Shown: positions 24,401-32,372, counted from the first letter of the stretch. The stretch is 39,974 bases of DNA from Bacteroides sp. (GCA_014803765.1 JAAVBC010000009.1:1-39974); one strand, 5' to 3'. The notes: a model not told the origin generated them from the letters alone. Made by a program: numbers and translations.

Positions 24401-25201
24401 ACGAAGCTCTACGAGGCGTTCTGCCAGTTGTTCGCCGAGCTGCTTCTGAATCTGCCGATATGCGTCCTGAAGGCTTTTCCCTTCTTCATAAAACTCCTCG
24501 ATGTCTTTCTTCACCCCCTTGAATTCCTCTTTTTCCAGTCCTTCCCCCATCCCTATCAGAGTGCTGTAAAGGGAATATCGGTTGCCTGATTTTCGCTGAA
24601 ACACTGTCCAGGAGTTTTCCCCTGTTTCCGCTTTTTCGCGAAGCATTTTCAGCATCCAGTAATATTCCTCGCGTGGCAGGCGATTGGAGGCAAGGTCGTC
24701 GACGAGGTCGCGCACTGCATTCTGTGCCAGATATTTGGCATCAATGACAAGATTGTAGGAATCCGGAAGATCGGATTCATAGGCAAATGTGCGGAGAATT
24801 GTCTGGAAGAAAGCGTCGATTGTGGAGATATTGAACTCGGAATATTGATAGAGGATTTCGCGGAGTGCATATTTGCAAAGAAGGCTGAATTCTTCGACGC
24901 CGATGTTATATTCCTTAAGGAATTCATTGAGATAGTCCACATTTTTCCATTCCTTGGGATCGGCAGGGGGGAACGCGAGTGCATTAAGTTTTGAAAGGAT
25001 GCGCTCTTTCATCTCGTTGGTCGCCTTGTTGGTGAAGGTGACAGCGAGTATGCGCGCGACTCCGTCCATAATTTCCGATTCTGTGCGCAGTCGGCGTTGC
25101 GTTGCTCCCGGATCCTGAATAGTGAGGAGCATCGTGAGATATTTTCTTGTCAGCGTGTATGTCTTTCCCGAACCTGCAGAAGCGCGTTGAAGTGTCAGCA
25201 T
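21470..25201 (-). CDS. AddA/RecB-like UvrD-type helicase with C-terminal PD-(D/E)XK nuclease
   Basis: This 1243-residue protein begins MLTLQRASAGSGKTYTLTRKYL, a Walker A only seven residues from the start. Further helicase motifs are AVTFTNKATNEMKERI (Ia), HYLIDEFQDTSLMQW (II), GDAKQSIYRFR (III), VMTVHASKGLEFQCVILP (V) and VAFTRAVSELYIFMP (VI). The C-terminal nuclease shows GSLLHAVLEDI and VDYKFGDRSNRKAHHQQVRNYMELM with the Asp-Tyr-Lys catalytic core. It should unwind and degrade DNA ends for recombinational repair. Between helicase and nuclease lies a ~70-residue Gly/Ser/Glu-rich low-complexity linker. The usual AddB-like partner gene is not adjacent: upstream are the SUI1 gene and HU. Confidence 0.9.
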   Translation of the reverse strand: MLTLQRASAGSGKTYTLTRKYLTMLLTIQDPGATQRRLRTESEIMDGVARILAVTFTNKATNEMKERILSKLNALAFPPADPKEWKNVDYLNEFLKEYNIGVEEFSLLCKYALREILYQYSEFNISTIDAFFQTILRTFAYESDLPDSYNLVIDAKYLAQNAVRDLVDDLASNRLPREEYYWMLKMLREKAETGENSWTVFQRKSGNRYSLYSTLIGMGEGLEKEEFKGVKKDIEEFYEEGKSLQDAYRQIQKQLGEQLAERLVELREAATQVIDIFTEIAADGATKLSKKLRETPGLDWTKIIYNASRTSSKIKALLADDADPWKLEGVPMPKEPEKVFASGVTPLPDLAEAAMAAVAELMEAQKEYLDVMASEEVQFWLLVIPGLPRISVMNTLRNRIADYLRDNDAMQLADANTILRKIISDDDVPFIYERIGTRINHYLIDEFQDTSLMQWENFRPLLSESLSKGNENLIIGDAKQSIYRFRSAEPKLITSIVPQTFGSSQIIERGYSEADNTNWRSAGNIVRFNNFFFHTLARVLDEYNADWTMPKLAELYSNVVQRPKNSADTGYVRIECVDKIVQTAESEVEVDLKDGDKISAATIEKTGDLIRSLLERGWRQRDIAILVNRRAAGADIITGLMDYNLNYADRMPLLKFVSEESLKLSRSRAVGIVVECFRMIQSGIEEEREEKDPADALNSEKVESAGSSRKTRLNWAEIGHKFSFYSTMHREQTLEERLKGFLKEGIGYEDLDALIAEMQAVTLPSLMEMLTETFVPLPLRKEDAPFLAAFQDAVLDYCEVNPADIGSFLKWWDRKGSDICIVSPEGTEAISVMTVHASKGLEFQCVILPDINLRFAMRDEWIWMETPGNLTYAPLLPASVPMEVKKSTADKTLYAPYIEAFENLQYMHEVDQLNKAYVAFTRAVSELYIFMPPISSRGAADYLNTMTSDILEGYQETLQQIQHLEGSGERGSTEEGTESGYMPSAGDIRHSDSFGNPIDDSREEGGAVDASAADSQAEAKKGKEEKDPNWGIFEYGEPIKDVEALLTSKKSENKRESLDINDYFVNSSREILKYHPEGQEPTADPADDDRMDPRSVGSLLHAVLEDIIKESDLEMAFERKRVKGMMTRAMINDYKPMLKKALESVRDRGWYGGGMRVLTERPVFKREDVNRRPDRVMIDDAGHCIVVDYKFGDRSNRKAHHQQVRNYMELMKGSGQCSSVEGYVWYVKEGKIEQVDSEKPGKD

Positions 25202-25277
25202 TTTCTATATGTTTACCCGTTTTATATGAATTCCGCTATTGTCTATGAATTCCGCAATCCTAATATCGTAGTTTTCC

Positions 25278-25649
25278 TTATCCTTTTACGATAAAATCCA
25301 TTTCTTTGAGGAGTTTGCGGAGTTGCTCGCGGCAGTCTCCCTGAATCAGTATCTCTCCTCCGCGTGATGAGCCTCCCCTGCCGAGACGCTTTTTGAGTGT
25401 GGCAGCGAGCTTTTCGCATTCTTCATCTTCACTCCCTTCGGGATCGAACCCTTCGATGATAGTAGCCGGTTTTCCTCCGCGACCCTTCTTTTCGTAGAAG
25501 AGTCTGAGTGTTCTGCGTCCTGACCCCGTTTTCTCGGGCAATTCTGCAGCTGCATCTGTTTCGGCAGAGCCCGCATTATTGGCAGCTTCGTTATCTGATT
25601 CCTGATCAGCTAATAATGAAGAGAGAGCATCTTTCCAATCGGTAGGCAT
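25278..25649 (-). CDS. Translation initiation factor SUI1/YciH family
   Basis: This small protein of 123 residues has a C-terminal eIF1/SUI1 domain: LRLFYEKKGRGGKPATIIEGF, then LKKRLGRGGSSRGGEILIQGDCREQLRKLLKEMDF. The first ~45 residues are a polar, Asn/Ala/Glu-rich extension typical of Bacteroidota homologues. By homology with bacterial YciH it may inhibit or proofread non-canonical initiation; in Bacteroidota the role is untested. It lies between HU and the AddA-like gene on the minus strand, after the HU terminator, so it starts its own transcript, with the helicase gene 76 bases downstream. Confidence 0.9.
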   Translation of the reverse strand: MPTDWKDALSSLLADQESDNEAANNAGSAETDAAAELPEKTGSGRRTLRLFYEKKGRGGKPATIIEGFDPEGSEDEECEKLAATLKKRLGRGGSSRGGEILIQGDCREQLRKLLKEMDFIVKG

Positions 25650-25696
25650 TGTGTTATAAGTTTGTGATGGGGAAATATATCTGTGGGATGGATTAG

Positions 25697-25732
25697 AAAA
25701 TCCCGGCGCGAATTGTTGGATTCACGCCGGGA
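25697..25732 (-). terminator. Rho-independent terminator after the HU gene
   Basis: A 12-base stem with one mismatch (25701-25712 with 25721-25732, GC-rich TCCCGGCG arms) encloses an 8-base loop. On the minus strand it is followed by TTTT CTAAT. It lies 63 bases after the HU stop codon. Confidence 0.85.
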
Positions 25733-25795
25733 CAGAGATCAATTAATTAACATGTTAAGCACCTGATTTGCTCAGAAACTTAATTTCTTCGTGTC

Positions 25796-26059
25796 TTACT
25801 TGCCGAGAGTGTCAGCGGGTTTGAACTTGCAAACCTTGCGCGCAGCGATTGTGATGGTCTCTTTAGTGCGGGGGTTGATGCCCTGACGTTCGGGTTTCTC
25901 AACCATGCCGAAAGTGCCGAAACCGATGAGCTGAACTTTGTCGTCGTTGACAAGCGCCTGAGCGATTGATTCGAACACTGCATTGACAGCAGCCTTCGCG
26001 TCTGCTTTGCTGAGGCTTGCCTTAGCTGCAACCTCGTTGATAAGATCTGTCTTATTCAT
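25796..26059 (-). CDS. hup: HU-family DNA-binding protein
   Basis: The protein has 87 residues, close to the family norm of ~90. MNKTDLINEVAAKASLSKADAKAAVNAVF forms the helical dimerisation half; VQLIGFGTFGMVEKPERQGINPRTKETITI carries the beta-arm with the DNA-intercalating proline region; FKPADTLGK ends the C-terminal helix. It compacts and bends DNA as a homodimer. It is monocistronic, with its own promoter at 26189-26219 (leader of about 120 bases) and terminator at 25697-25732. Codon use is strongly biased, as expected of an abundant protein. Confidence 0.97.
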   Translation of the reverse strand: MNKTDLINEVAAKASLSKADAKAAVNAVFESIAQALVNDDKVQLIGFGTFGMVEKPERQGINPRTKETITIAARKVCKFKPADTLGK

Positions 26060-26188
26060 AATTGAAAGTTTTATAATTAATTTCTATATTCCTTATTTTT
26101 AGCAGCCGTCTGCATTTTCATGCATTCATTATTTTACCCGGCGCTATATTTTTAACACCTCAGAGGAACTTCGGCTCACTTTATTTGG

Positions 26189-26219
26189 CAAATTTAAGGA
26201 TAATTATAAGATTTGCAAA
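26189..26219 (-). promoter_or_regulatory. Promoter of the HU gene
   Basis: On the minus strand TTTG (26216-26219), exactly 19 bases, then TAAATTTG (26189-26196): a perfect Bacteroidota-type promoter. The predicted start near 26182 gives a ~120-base leader for HU. The 321-base spacer 26060-26380 otherwise holds AT-rich sequence, long pyrimidine runs on the plus strand and the rhomboid promoter; no other gene is seen. Confidence 0.8.
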
Positions 26220-26333
26220 TATTTTTTGCATCTTTTTTCCTCTTTTTCAGAAAGATTTATCTAATATGTGGATTTTTTTGATTTTATATCGTTATTTTTT
26301 CCCGCTTTTTCCATTTTTCATCTTAATTTTCAC

Positions 26334-26341
26334 TAATTTTG
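26334..26341 (+). promoter_or_regulatory. Putative -7 element of the rhomboid operon
   Basis: TAATTTTG fits TAnnTTTG, 39 bases before the ATG at 26381. The region about 20 bases upstream is T-rich but has no exact TTTG. Confidence 0.45.
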
Positions 26342-26380
26342 TCTTTCGATTTTTATGTTTCTTTCGAAATATTCTGATTT

Positions 26381-27130
26381 ATGCAATCTCCCGATTTTCT
26401 AAGGCGTATTCCGCCCGTGACGCGCAACATCATTATTATCTGCCTGCTGATATGGGTTGTCTGTATGTTCGCGCCCCGCTTCGGAAATACACTGACCTCC
26501 GTTCTCGGACTCCACTTCGTGAAAGCTCCCGATTTCAATCCGGTGCAGCTTATCACGTATCTTTTTATGCATGATCTTCATTCCATCACGCATATCCTTT
26601 TCAATATGTTCACGCTATGGATGTTCGGCAGAGTGCTGGAGCAGGTGTGGGGTTCGAAGCGATATATGGTCTATTACTTCGTCTGCGGCATTGGAGCGGC
26701 GTTAGTGCAGGAGTGCGTCTGGGGGCTGACGTGGCAGAATGAATATCTGTCCGGTATCGCTCGGCTTAATGGTCTGACTCTCGATTCCATGCGGGCAGCC
26801 GTTGAGGCAAACCCGGATTATTTCGCTCCGGGCATCAATAGTTTCTGCGATCAGCTGCTGACTGTAGGAGCCTCGGGCGCTATCTTCGGATTGCTTCTGG
26901 GCTTCGCCTTCATTTTCCCGAATCTCCCGATGTATCTTTTCTTCATCCCTGTGCCGATAAAGGCGAAGTACATGGTGTTAGGCTATGCAGTATTGGAGTT
27001 TTTCCTCGGAATGAACGGAATGCAACTTTCCGTTGCACATTTCGCCCACCTCGGAGGAATGCTCTTCGGATTGCCAATCCTCCTTTATTGGAAAAAGAAG
27101 GGCACTCTCGGCGGCAATCGATTCTTTTGA
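26381..27130 (+). CDS. Rhomboid-family intramembrane serine protease (first copy)
   Basis: The protein has 249 residues and about six membrane helices. The first loop holds HDLHSITHILFNMFTLWMFG (HxxxN oxyanion residues), the catalytic serine is in GASGAIFGLLLGFAF (Ser165), and the catalytic histidine in AHFAHLGGMLFG (His223). All active-site residues are present, so it should cleave membrane proteins within the inner membrane. The loop between helices 3 and 4 (about residues 108-155) is long and polar. A second, shorter rhomboid gene follows after 65 bases and then an EEP-family gene, an order I recall from Bacteroidales genomes. Substrates are unknown. Confidence 0.92.
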   Translation: MQSPDFLRRIPPVTRNIIIICLLIWVVCMFAPRFGNTLTSVLGLHFVKAPDFNPVQLITYLFMHDLHSITHILFNMFTLWMFGRVLEQVWGSKRYMVYYFVCGIGAALVQECVWGLTWQNEYLSGIARLNGLTLDSMRAAVEANPDYFAPGINSFCDQLLTVGASGAIFGLLLGFAFIFPNLPMYLFFIPVPIKAKYMVLGYAVLEFFLGMNGMQLSVAHFAHLGGMLFGLPILLYWKKKGTLGGNRFF

Positions 27131-27195
27131 TTTCTAAATTCTCGGGAGCATACCGGACTCTTTTCCCCTTACGGCTTAATTAAATATTCCCTATT

Positions 27196-27792
27196 ATGTT
27201 CCGCAAACTTTCTGAATATCCGTTCCTGACAACTGTCATCGGTTGGAACATACTCTTTTTTCTTCTCGGCTATCTCATTCCGGACTGGATCGATCTTTTC
27301 GCTCTCCATTATCCGGCTGCCACACGTTCGCTGACAGGCACGGTCTTAGTCGACATTTTCCGCCTTTTCAGCTATACTTTCGTTCATTCCGGATGGCATC
27401 ATTTTTTCACCAATATGCTTTGGCTCCTCTTTTTCGGAATTGCCCTCCATTCCCGTCTCTCCTCCTGGAAGATGATGGCTCTCTATTTCGGAAGCGGCAT
27501 GATCGGAGGCGCTTTCTTTCTTGCAGCCGCGGCTATATGGGGAGCGACGGCGCCGGTTTCGCTCTACGGCGCATCCTCGGCGGTGTTGGGTATCTGCACC
27601 GGTATAATTATGTTCCGTCCCCGCAGATGGAGCGATTATTATCCTTTCTTTAAGAAAGTGCCGGTCACTTTGATTGCCTGGGGTGTCATCATCCTCTTCG
27701 CCCTCTGCAGCTCCGACCCGTATTCCCTTCTCGCCCACGTCGGCGGCATCGCCGGCGGCTTTGCGATATGCTTCATAATGCGCAATTCTTAA
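27196..27792 (+). CDS. Rhomboid-family intramembrane protease (second, compact copy)
   Basis: The protein has 198 residues and about six membrane helices with very short loops. Active-site elements are complete: HSGWHHFFTNMLWL (HxxxN), the serine in YGASSAVLGICTG, and the histidine in LLAHVGGIAGGF. It lacks the long loop of the upstream copy. It probably acts as a separate protease or in complex with its neighbour; neither is shown by sequence. The following 50-base spacer contains short AATTCTAAA repeats and leads to the EEP-family gene. Confidence 0.9.
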   Translation: MFRKLSEYPFLTTVIGWNILFFLLGYLIPDWIDLFALHYPAATRSLTGTVLVDIFRLFSYTFVHSGWHHFFTNMLWLLFFGIALHSRLSSWKMMALYFGSGMIGGAFFLAAAAIWGATAPVSLYGASSAVLGICTGIIMFRPRRWSDYYPFFKKVPVTLIAWGVIILFALCSSDPYSLLAHVGGIAGGFAICFIMRNS

Positions 27793-27842
27793 TTCATCAT
27801 CCAAAATTCTAAACTTTAAATTCTAAATTCTTACTACCCAAA

Positions 27843-28973
27843 ATGATCCTCGTTTCTCCAATACTCAGATTGGTTCTTAAGATTATCACTCTTTTAATCT
27901 ATATAGCTACTGCGCTCTGCTGCTTCGGCGGATATATCTCTCCTGAGATTACCCCGATGGGTTCTATATTGACTATCGGAATGCCGCTGATGGTCACTAT
28001 CTCCGCTGTCGTCACCCTCGCCTGGTTCTGCACCGGTCATTGGCTGATCGGCGCCGTCGGCGTGCTGATGTTCTTCGTTTGCGCGAGTCCGATACGCACT
28101 TGGTTTCCTCTCAATCATAAACAGGAGGCTAATCCGGATACCCCTCAGTTTACTCTCCTGACCTGGAACACCCATCACTTCTCCGACCTTGAGCATCCTG
28201 ATGCCGCACGCTGCCGCACGATTGATGAGATTCTTCGAATTGACGCCGATGTGGTCTGCCTTCAGGAGACATTTTCTTTTTCTGAAAAATATGTAAAGAA
28301 TTTCAATCAGGCTCAGATGGATTCCCTTATGGAGCGCTATCCCTATCAACTCGGCGACGGCACTTATGATCAGCGTGTACTCTCGAAATATCCTGTGCGT
28401 CATATATATTTCGGCAAAGCCTATCATTACACTCTGGCGGAATATTTCACAATCAAGATAAAGGGTAGGGAAATAGCGATTGCTAATGTGCATCTCCCTT
28501 CATTCGCTCTGGATGAGGAGGAGAAAGGGATTCTGACCTCCACGAAGGAGGGAGTGAAGGAGCGTGAGAATCTGGGCAAACGTATAATCCGCAAATTCGA
28601 GACTGCCATTCCGATGCGCGCATGGGCTGCGGAAAGGGTTATCGATGGTTTTGAGAGTCTTGCAATGCCTGTCATCGTCTGCGGAGATTTCAATGATGTC
28701 CCCTCTTCATGGACCTATCGCATGTTTATCAAGGCTGGCTTCAAGGATGCCTATACCGCCACTAATTTCTTTCCGACCCATACATTCTGGCAAAAGGGTC
28801 TCTTATTCCACCTCGACCAGATTTTTTATCGCGGCAGTGTAGCGCCGCTGAGCGTCGAAAGCATCAAGATCAAGACCTCCGATCACTACCCCCTCGTCGC
28901 CACTTTCGATCTCCTTGTAGATCCCTACACTTATCATCCCTACGACAAGAATAAGCATGAGATAAGCAAGTGA
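27843..28973 (+). CDS. Endonuclease/exonuclease/phosphatase family protein with N-terminal membrane segments
   Basis: The protein has 376 residues. The first ~95 residues form three hydrophobic segments (LVLKIITLLIYIATALCCFGGYI and two more), placing the enzyme at the inner membrane. The EEP catalytic domain follows: LTWNTHHF, DADVVCLQETFSF (metal-binding Glu), IANVHLPSF, VICGDFNDVPSSWTYR and SDHYPLVATF (catalytic Asp-His). Members hydrolyse phosphodiesters of nucleic acids, lipids or inositol phosphates; the substrate here is open. It is the last gene of the rhomboid cluster. The M3 peptidase gene downstream has its own promoter, whose TTTG overlaps the stop region. Confidence 0.88.
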   Translation: MILVSPILRLVLKIITLLIYIATALCCFGGYISPEITPMGSILTIGMPLMVTISAVVTLAWFCTGHWLIGAVGVLMFFVCASPIRTWFPLNHKQEANPDTPQFTLLTWNTHHFSDLEHPDAARCRTIDEILRIDADVVCLQETFSFSEKYVKNFNQAQMDSLMERYPYQLGDGTYDQRVLSKYPVRHIYFGKAYHYTLAEYFTIKIKGREIAIANVHLPSFALDEEEKGILTSTKEGVKERENLGKRIIRKFETAIPMRAWAAERVIDGFESLAMPVIVCGDFNDVPSSWTYRMFIKAGFKDAYTATNFFPTHTFWQKGLLFHLDQIFYRGSVAPLSVESIKIKTSDHYPLVATFDLLVDPYTYHPYDKNKHEISK

Positions 28974-28974
28974 T

Positions 28975-29005
28975 TTTGCGGTCTGATATTATTTTTTTAA
29001 ATTTG
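28975..29005 (+). promoter_or_regulatory. Promoter of the M3 peptidase gene
   Basis: TTTG at 28975-28978, 19 bases, then TAAATTTG at 28998-29005: a consensus Bacteroidota promoter. The predicted start near 29012 lies right before the three dyads at 29014-29084, which therefore fall in the leader RNA. Confidence 0.75.
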
Positions 29006-29013
29006 CGGATGTT

Positions 29014-29084
29014 ATCAACCTTGAGAACTTGATATCATCAACCCTTGATAATAAGGCTTCGTCAATCCTTGGGACTTTAGTAAC
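29014..29084 (+). repeat. Three direct repeats, each a TCAA-TTGA dyad, in the peptidase leader
   Basis: Units ATCAACCTTGA (29014), ATCAACCCTTGA (29037) and GTCAATCCTTGG (29061) recur at 23 and 24 bases. Each has TCAA facing TTGA (last one imperfect). They could be operator half-sites of a regulator or small hairpins in the mRNA leader. Confidence 0.6.
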
Positions 29085-29098
29085 AACTTTTTTATATA

Positions 29099-31201
29099 AT
29101 GAAGAAAACACTTCTTTACATGGCTTTAAGTATCGCCATCGGCGCTTCAGGCGTCGCAGGGGCTTCAGCTCATGCCAACCCCTTCCTTAAACCTTATACC
29201 ACACAGTTTGAAATTGCACCCTATTCCGAGATCGGAATCTCTGATTTCATCCCGGCTATCAAAGCGGGTATCGGCGAGCAGGATGCTGCCATCCTGAAAA
29301 TCGTCAGCAACCCGGCTCCGGCTGATTTCAACAACACTATCCTCCCTCTGGAGAATCTTTCCCCGATTTTGGAAAGAGTCGCTTCTGTCTATTATCACTA
29401 TGACAGCGCTCTTAACACTCCGGAGTTCGAGGCAATCGCGGATGAGGCTGTAGCGCTCCTCAACGAGGCTTCAAACCGCGTCAATCTCAACGATGAACTC
29501 TTCAATCGTATTCGCGAGGTCTATGAGAATCGCGATAATCTGAATATGACTCCCGTGCAGCGTCGACTGACCGAGAAGTATTATCGCCAGTTTGCCGAAC
29601 AGGGAGCCGCCCTCCCCGCGGATAAGAAGAAGGAACTCGTGCGTATCAATAATGAGCTCTCCAAACTCTTCATTCAGTATAACAAGAATCTGCTGAACGC
29701 CACTAATGATTTCTTCGTCAATGTCGGTGAGGATGCTGTAGCCGGTCTGCCCGCTTCTTCTCTGGCAATCGCTAAGGAGGAGGCGAACGCACGCGGGCTT
29801 CAGGGCTATGTATTCACTCTCCACGCTCCGAGCCGTCTGCCGGTGCTTCAGTATGCTCAGAACCGCGATCTGCGTCAGAAAATATATGAGGGTTACATCA
29901 ATCTCGCATCTTCGGGTGAGAACAGCAATATTCCGGTTATCGAGAAGATTGTAGCACTCCGCGCAGAGAAAGCAAAACTGATGGGCTTCAAGGATTTCGC
30001 AGCGATGATGACTTCGCGCGTGATGGCTAAGACTCCCGAGGCTGCCGAGAATCTCCTGATGCAGGTGTTCCGTCCCGCCGTAGCCCGTTCCGCGGAGGAG
30101 GTGAAGGATATGCAGGCTATCGTCGACGCCGAGGGTGGCAATTTCAAGATTGCTCCCTGGGATTATTACTATTATGCCGATAAGGTGAAGAAGGCTAAGT
30201 ATGATATCGATGAAGCTGAGGTTCGACCCTATTTCTCTCTTGAGAATGTGCTCAAGGGTCTCTTCGGTGCCGCCGAGAAACTCTATGGCATCCGCATGGT
30301 GGAACTCCCCGATGCTCCCAAATACATGGATGAAGTGACTGTCTATGACGTGCAGGACGCTGCATCAGGCGATCACATCGCTGTGTTCATGACTGACTTC
30401 TTCCCGCGCTCTTCCAAGCGTCAGGGCGCATGGATGGAGCAGCTTCAGAGCGCAGGCGAATTTGAGAACGGCACTATGAAACGCCCCATCGTCTATAATG
30501 TCGGCAATTTCACACGCCCCGCAGGCGACACTCCCGCCCTCCTCACTATTGATGAAGTTGAGACTACTTTCCATGAGTTCGGTCATGCCCTCCAGGGAAT
30601 GTTGACAACTGCTCCCTATAAGGGTCTCGCAGGCACTAACGTTGACCGCGATTACGTCGAGATGTGCTCTCAGATAAATGAGCATTGGGCGTTCACTCCC
30701 GAACTCCTCAAGACCTACGCACGTCATTATAAGACCGGCGAGGTAATCCCCGACGAACTCATCGAAAAGCTGAACGCTTCTTCCAAGTTTAATCAGGGTT
30801 TCACTACTACCGAACTTGCAGGAGCAGCATTGCTCGACCTCGAATGGGGTCATCACGACGGGGAGAATATCGATGTTATCGGTTTTGAGAAGAGCGTTGC
30901 CGATAAGATCGGCATGCCCGCGGAAATCACTTTCCGTTATCGTTCTCCTTATTTCAAGCATATCTTCGGCGACGACGGCTATGCATCGGGTTATTACACT
31001 TATCTCTGGAGCCAGGTTCTGGAAGCCGACGGCTGGGAACTCTTCGAGGAGAAGGGTGTGTTCGATCCCGCGACTGCCGCTTCTTTCAAGAAGAATATCC
31101 TTGAAAGCGGTGACACTGAGGATGCTATGATTCTCTTCGAGCGTTTCCGCGGTCATAAGCCTGACGCTCACGCTCTGCTCCGCCTCCGCGGTTTTGAGTA
31201 A
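29099..31201 (+). CDS. dcp: Exported M3-family metallopeptidase, peptidyl-dipeptidase Dcp-like
   Basis: The protein has 700 residues and a signal peptide (MKKTLLYMALSIAIGASG..., cleavage near ASAHA). The zinc site is TFHEFGHALQGML (His492, Glu493, His496) with a downstream glutamate in DYVEMCSQINEHWA; MTDFFPRSSKRQGAWM and YLWSQVLEADGW are also typical of the thimet oligopeptidase/Dcp group. It should remove C-terminal dipeptides from short peptides in the periplasm. Length fits Dcp (~680-700). Codon use is strongly biased to C-ending codons, suggesting high expression. The strong promoter and repeated dyads upstream point to regulated expression. RibD follows 27 bases later. Confidence 0.93.
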   Translation: MKKTLLYMALSIAIGASGVAGASAHANPFLKPYTTQFEIAPYSEIGISDFIPAIKAGIGEQDAAILKIVSNPAPADFNNTILPLENLSPILERVASVYYHYDSALNTPEFEAIADEAVALLNEASNRVNLNDELFNRIREVYENRDNLNMTPVQRRLTEKYYRQFAEQGAALPADKKKELVRINNELSKLFIQYNKNLLNATNDFFVNVGEDAVAGLPASSLAIAKEEANARGLQGYVFTLHAPSRLPVLQYAQNRDLRQKIYEGYINLASSGENSNIPVIEKIVALRAEKAKLMGFKDFAAMMTSRVMAKTPEAAENLLMQVFRPAVARSAEEVKDMQAIVDAEGGNFKIAPWDYYYYADKVKKAKYDIDEAEVRPYFSLENVLKGLFGAAEKLYGIRMVELPDAPKYMDEVTVYDVQDAASGDHIAVFMTDFFPRSSKRQGAWMEQLQSAGEFENGTMKRPIVYNVGNFTRPAGDTPALLTIDEVETTFHEFGHALQGMLTTAPYKGLAGTNVDRDYVEMCSQINEHWAFTPELLKTYARHYKTGEVIPDELIEKLNASSKFNQGFTTTELAGAALLDLEWGHHDGENIDVIGFEKSVADKIGMPAEITFRYRSPYFKHIFGDDGYASGYYTYLWSQVLEADGWELFEEKGVFDPATAASFKKNILESGDTEDAMILFERFRGHKPDAHALLRLRGFE

Positions 31202-31228
31202 TCTGCTATTATTCTTTAATAATCAAGA

Positions 31229-32263
31229 ATGACTACTGACGAAAAATATATGCGTCGCGCCCTGCAACTCGCTAAAAACGGTGCAGGGCGCACTCTTTCT
31301 AACCCGATGGTGGGTGCTGTGATAGTTGCCGACGGCAGAATCATCGGCGAGGGTTGGCATCGTCGCTACGGCGGTCCGCACGCCGAGGTGAACGCTGTCA
31401 GAAGCGTCAGCGACGCCGATCGCCCTCTCCTTTCGCGCTCCACAATCTATGTGACCCTCGAACCCTGCTCTCATTACGGCAAGACCCCTCCATGCGCCCA
31501 ATTGCTGATAGATGAGGGTATCCCGCGCATCGTAGTCGGTTCGGGCGACCCTTTTCCGAAGGTGGCAGGCAGAGGCATCAGAATGCTTCGCGAAGCGGGC
31601 AGGGAAGTTATCGAGGGTGTACTGAAGGAGGAGTGTGAAGCTCTCAATATCCGCTTCATGACCGCTCATCGCCGCGGCTACCCCTACATTCAGCTGAAAT
31701 GGGCGCAGACAGCAGACGGCTATCTCTCTGCCCCTGATGCAGAGGATTCCCGGTCGGCTGAAACCCTCCTTATTTCCTCCCCGATGTCGCTCCTCGCCAT
31801 GCATCGCGAACGCGCCAAGGCAGGGGGCATTTTTGTCGGCACGAATACAGTCATTGCCGATAATCCCTCTCTTACCTGTCGGTTCTTCCCGGGCGATGAT
31901 CCCCTCCCGCTCACATTCGACTCTCCGCGCCTCCCCGCTGACGCAGCGATTCTGCAACGTCCGCATGAACTGCGGATGCAAGGGGAAAGCCTTCCGGATT
32001 TCCTCCGCCGGTTATACAGGGAGAGAAATATACTGTCAGTAATGGTGGAAGGGGGAGCCGCAACCCTGCAGGAATATCTCGACGCCGGACTCTACGATGA
32101 GATACGCATCGAAATCAATCCTGAGCTTCGCGCCGTGCAGCCCGGCGGCTCCGCAGTCGGAGCGGTAAAAGCGCCTGCACTCCCGACTCCCGCTCCTCTC
32201 CTCATTTCCGTAGAGGATATACGCTCCAACCGCATCCTGACCTACCATCCCCCTCAGGAATAA
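31229..32263 (+). CDS. ribD: Bifunctional riboflavin deaminase-reductase
   Basis: The protein has 344 residues. The N-terminal deaminase domain has the zinc site HAEVNAV (His51, Glu53) and PCSHYGKTPPC (Cys80, Cys89). The C-terminal reductase has YIQLKWAQTADGYLS, FVGTNTVIADNPSLTCR and VEGGAATLQEYLDAGLYDEIRI. It carries out two successive steps from the GTP-derived pyrimidine towards riboflavin. It is the only rib gene here and follows the peptidase gene by 27 bases; no FMN riboswitch is seen upstream. Directly behind its stop codon begins a 9-bp tandem repeat, in whose ribD frame readthrough would give Ala-Pro-Ser/Leu repeats. Confidence 0.95.
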   Translation: MTTDEKYMRRALQLAKNGAGRTLSNPMVGAVIVADGRIIGEGWHRRYGGPHAEVNAVRSVSDADRPLLSRSTIYVTLEPCSHYGKTPPCAQLLIDEGIPRIVVGSGDPFPKVAGRGIRMLREAGREVIEGVLKEECEALNIRFMTAHRRGYPYIQLKWAQTADGYLSAPDAEDSRSAETLLISSPMSLLAMHRERAKAGGIFVGTNTVIADNPSLTCRFFPGDDPLPLTFDSPRLPADAAILQRPHELRMQGESLPDFLRRLYRERNILSVMVEGGAATLQEYLDAGLYDEIRIEINPELRAVQPGGSAVGAVKAPALPTPAPLLISVEDIRSNRILTYHPPQE

Positions 32264-32265
32264 CT

Positions 32266-32372
32266 CCCATTAGCCCCATCAGCCCCATTAGCCCCATCAG
32301 CCCCATCAGCCCCATCAGCCCCATCAGCCCCATCAGCCCCATTAGCCCCATCCGCCCCATCCGCCCCCATAA
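32266..32372. repeat. 9-bp minisatellite (CCCCATCAG)n
   Basis: About 11-12 copies of a 9-base unit follow the ribD stop codon. The core is CCCCATCAG with variants CCCCATTAG and, at the right end, CCCCATCCG. The copies are contiguous, with variant units at both edges and identical ones inside, a slippage-type pattern. No ORF uses it. Confidence 0.95.

Noticed and set aside
23600-24589. 329-codon open frame on the plus strand
   Set aside because: It is antisense to conserved helicase sequence of the AddA-like gene and shows no domain pattern.
32266-32372. Possible CRISPR array
   Set aside because: Units are 9 bases and contiguous, with no spacers and no cas genes; it is a minisatellite.
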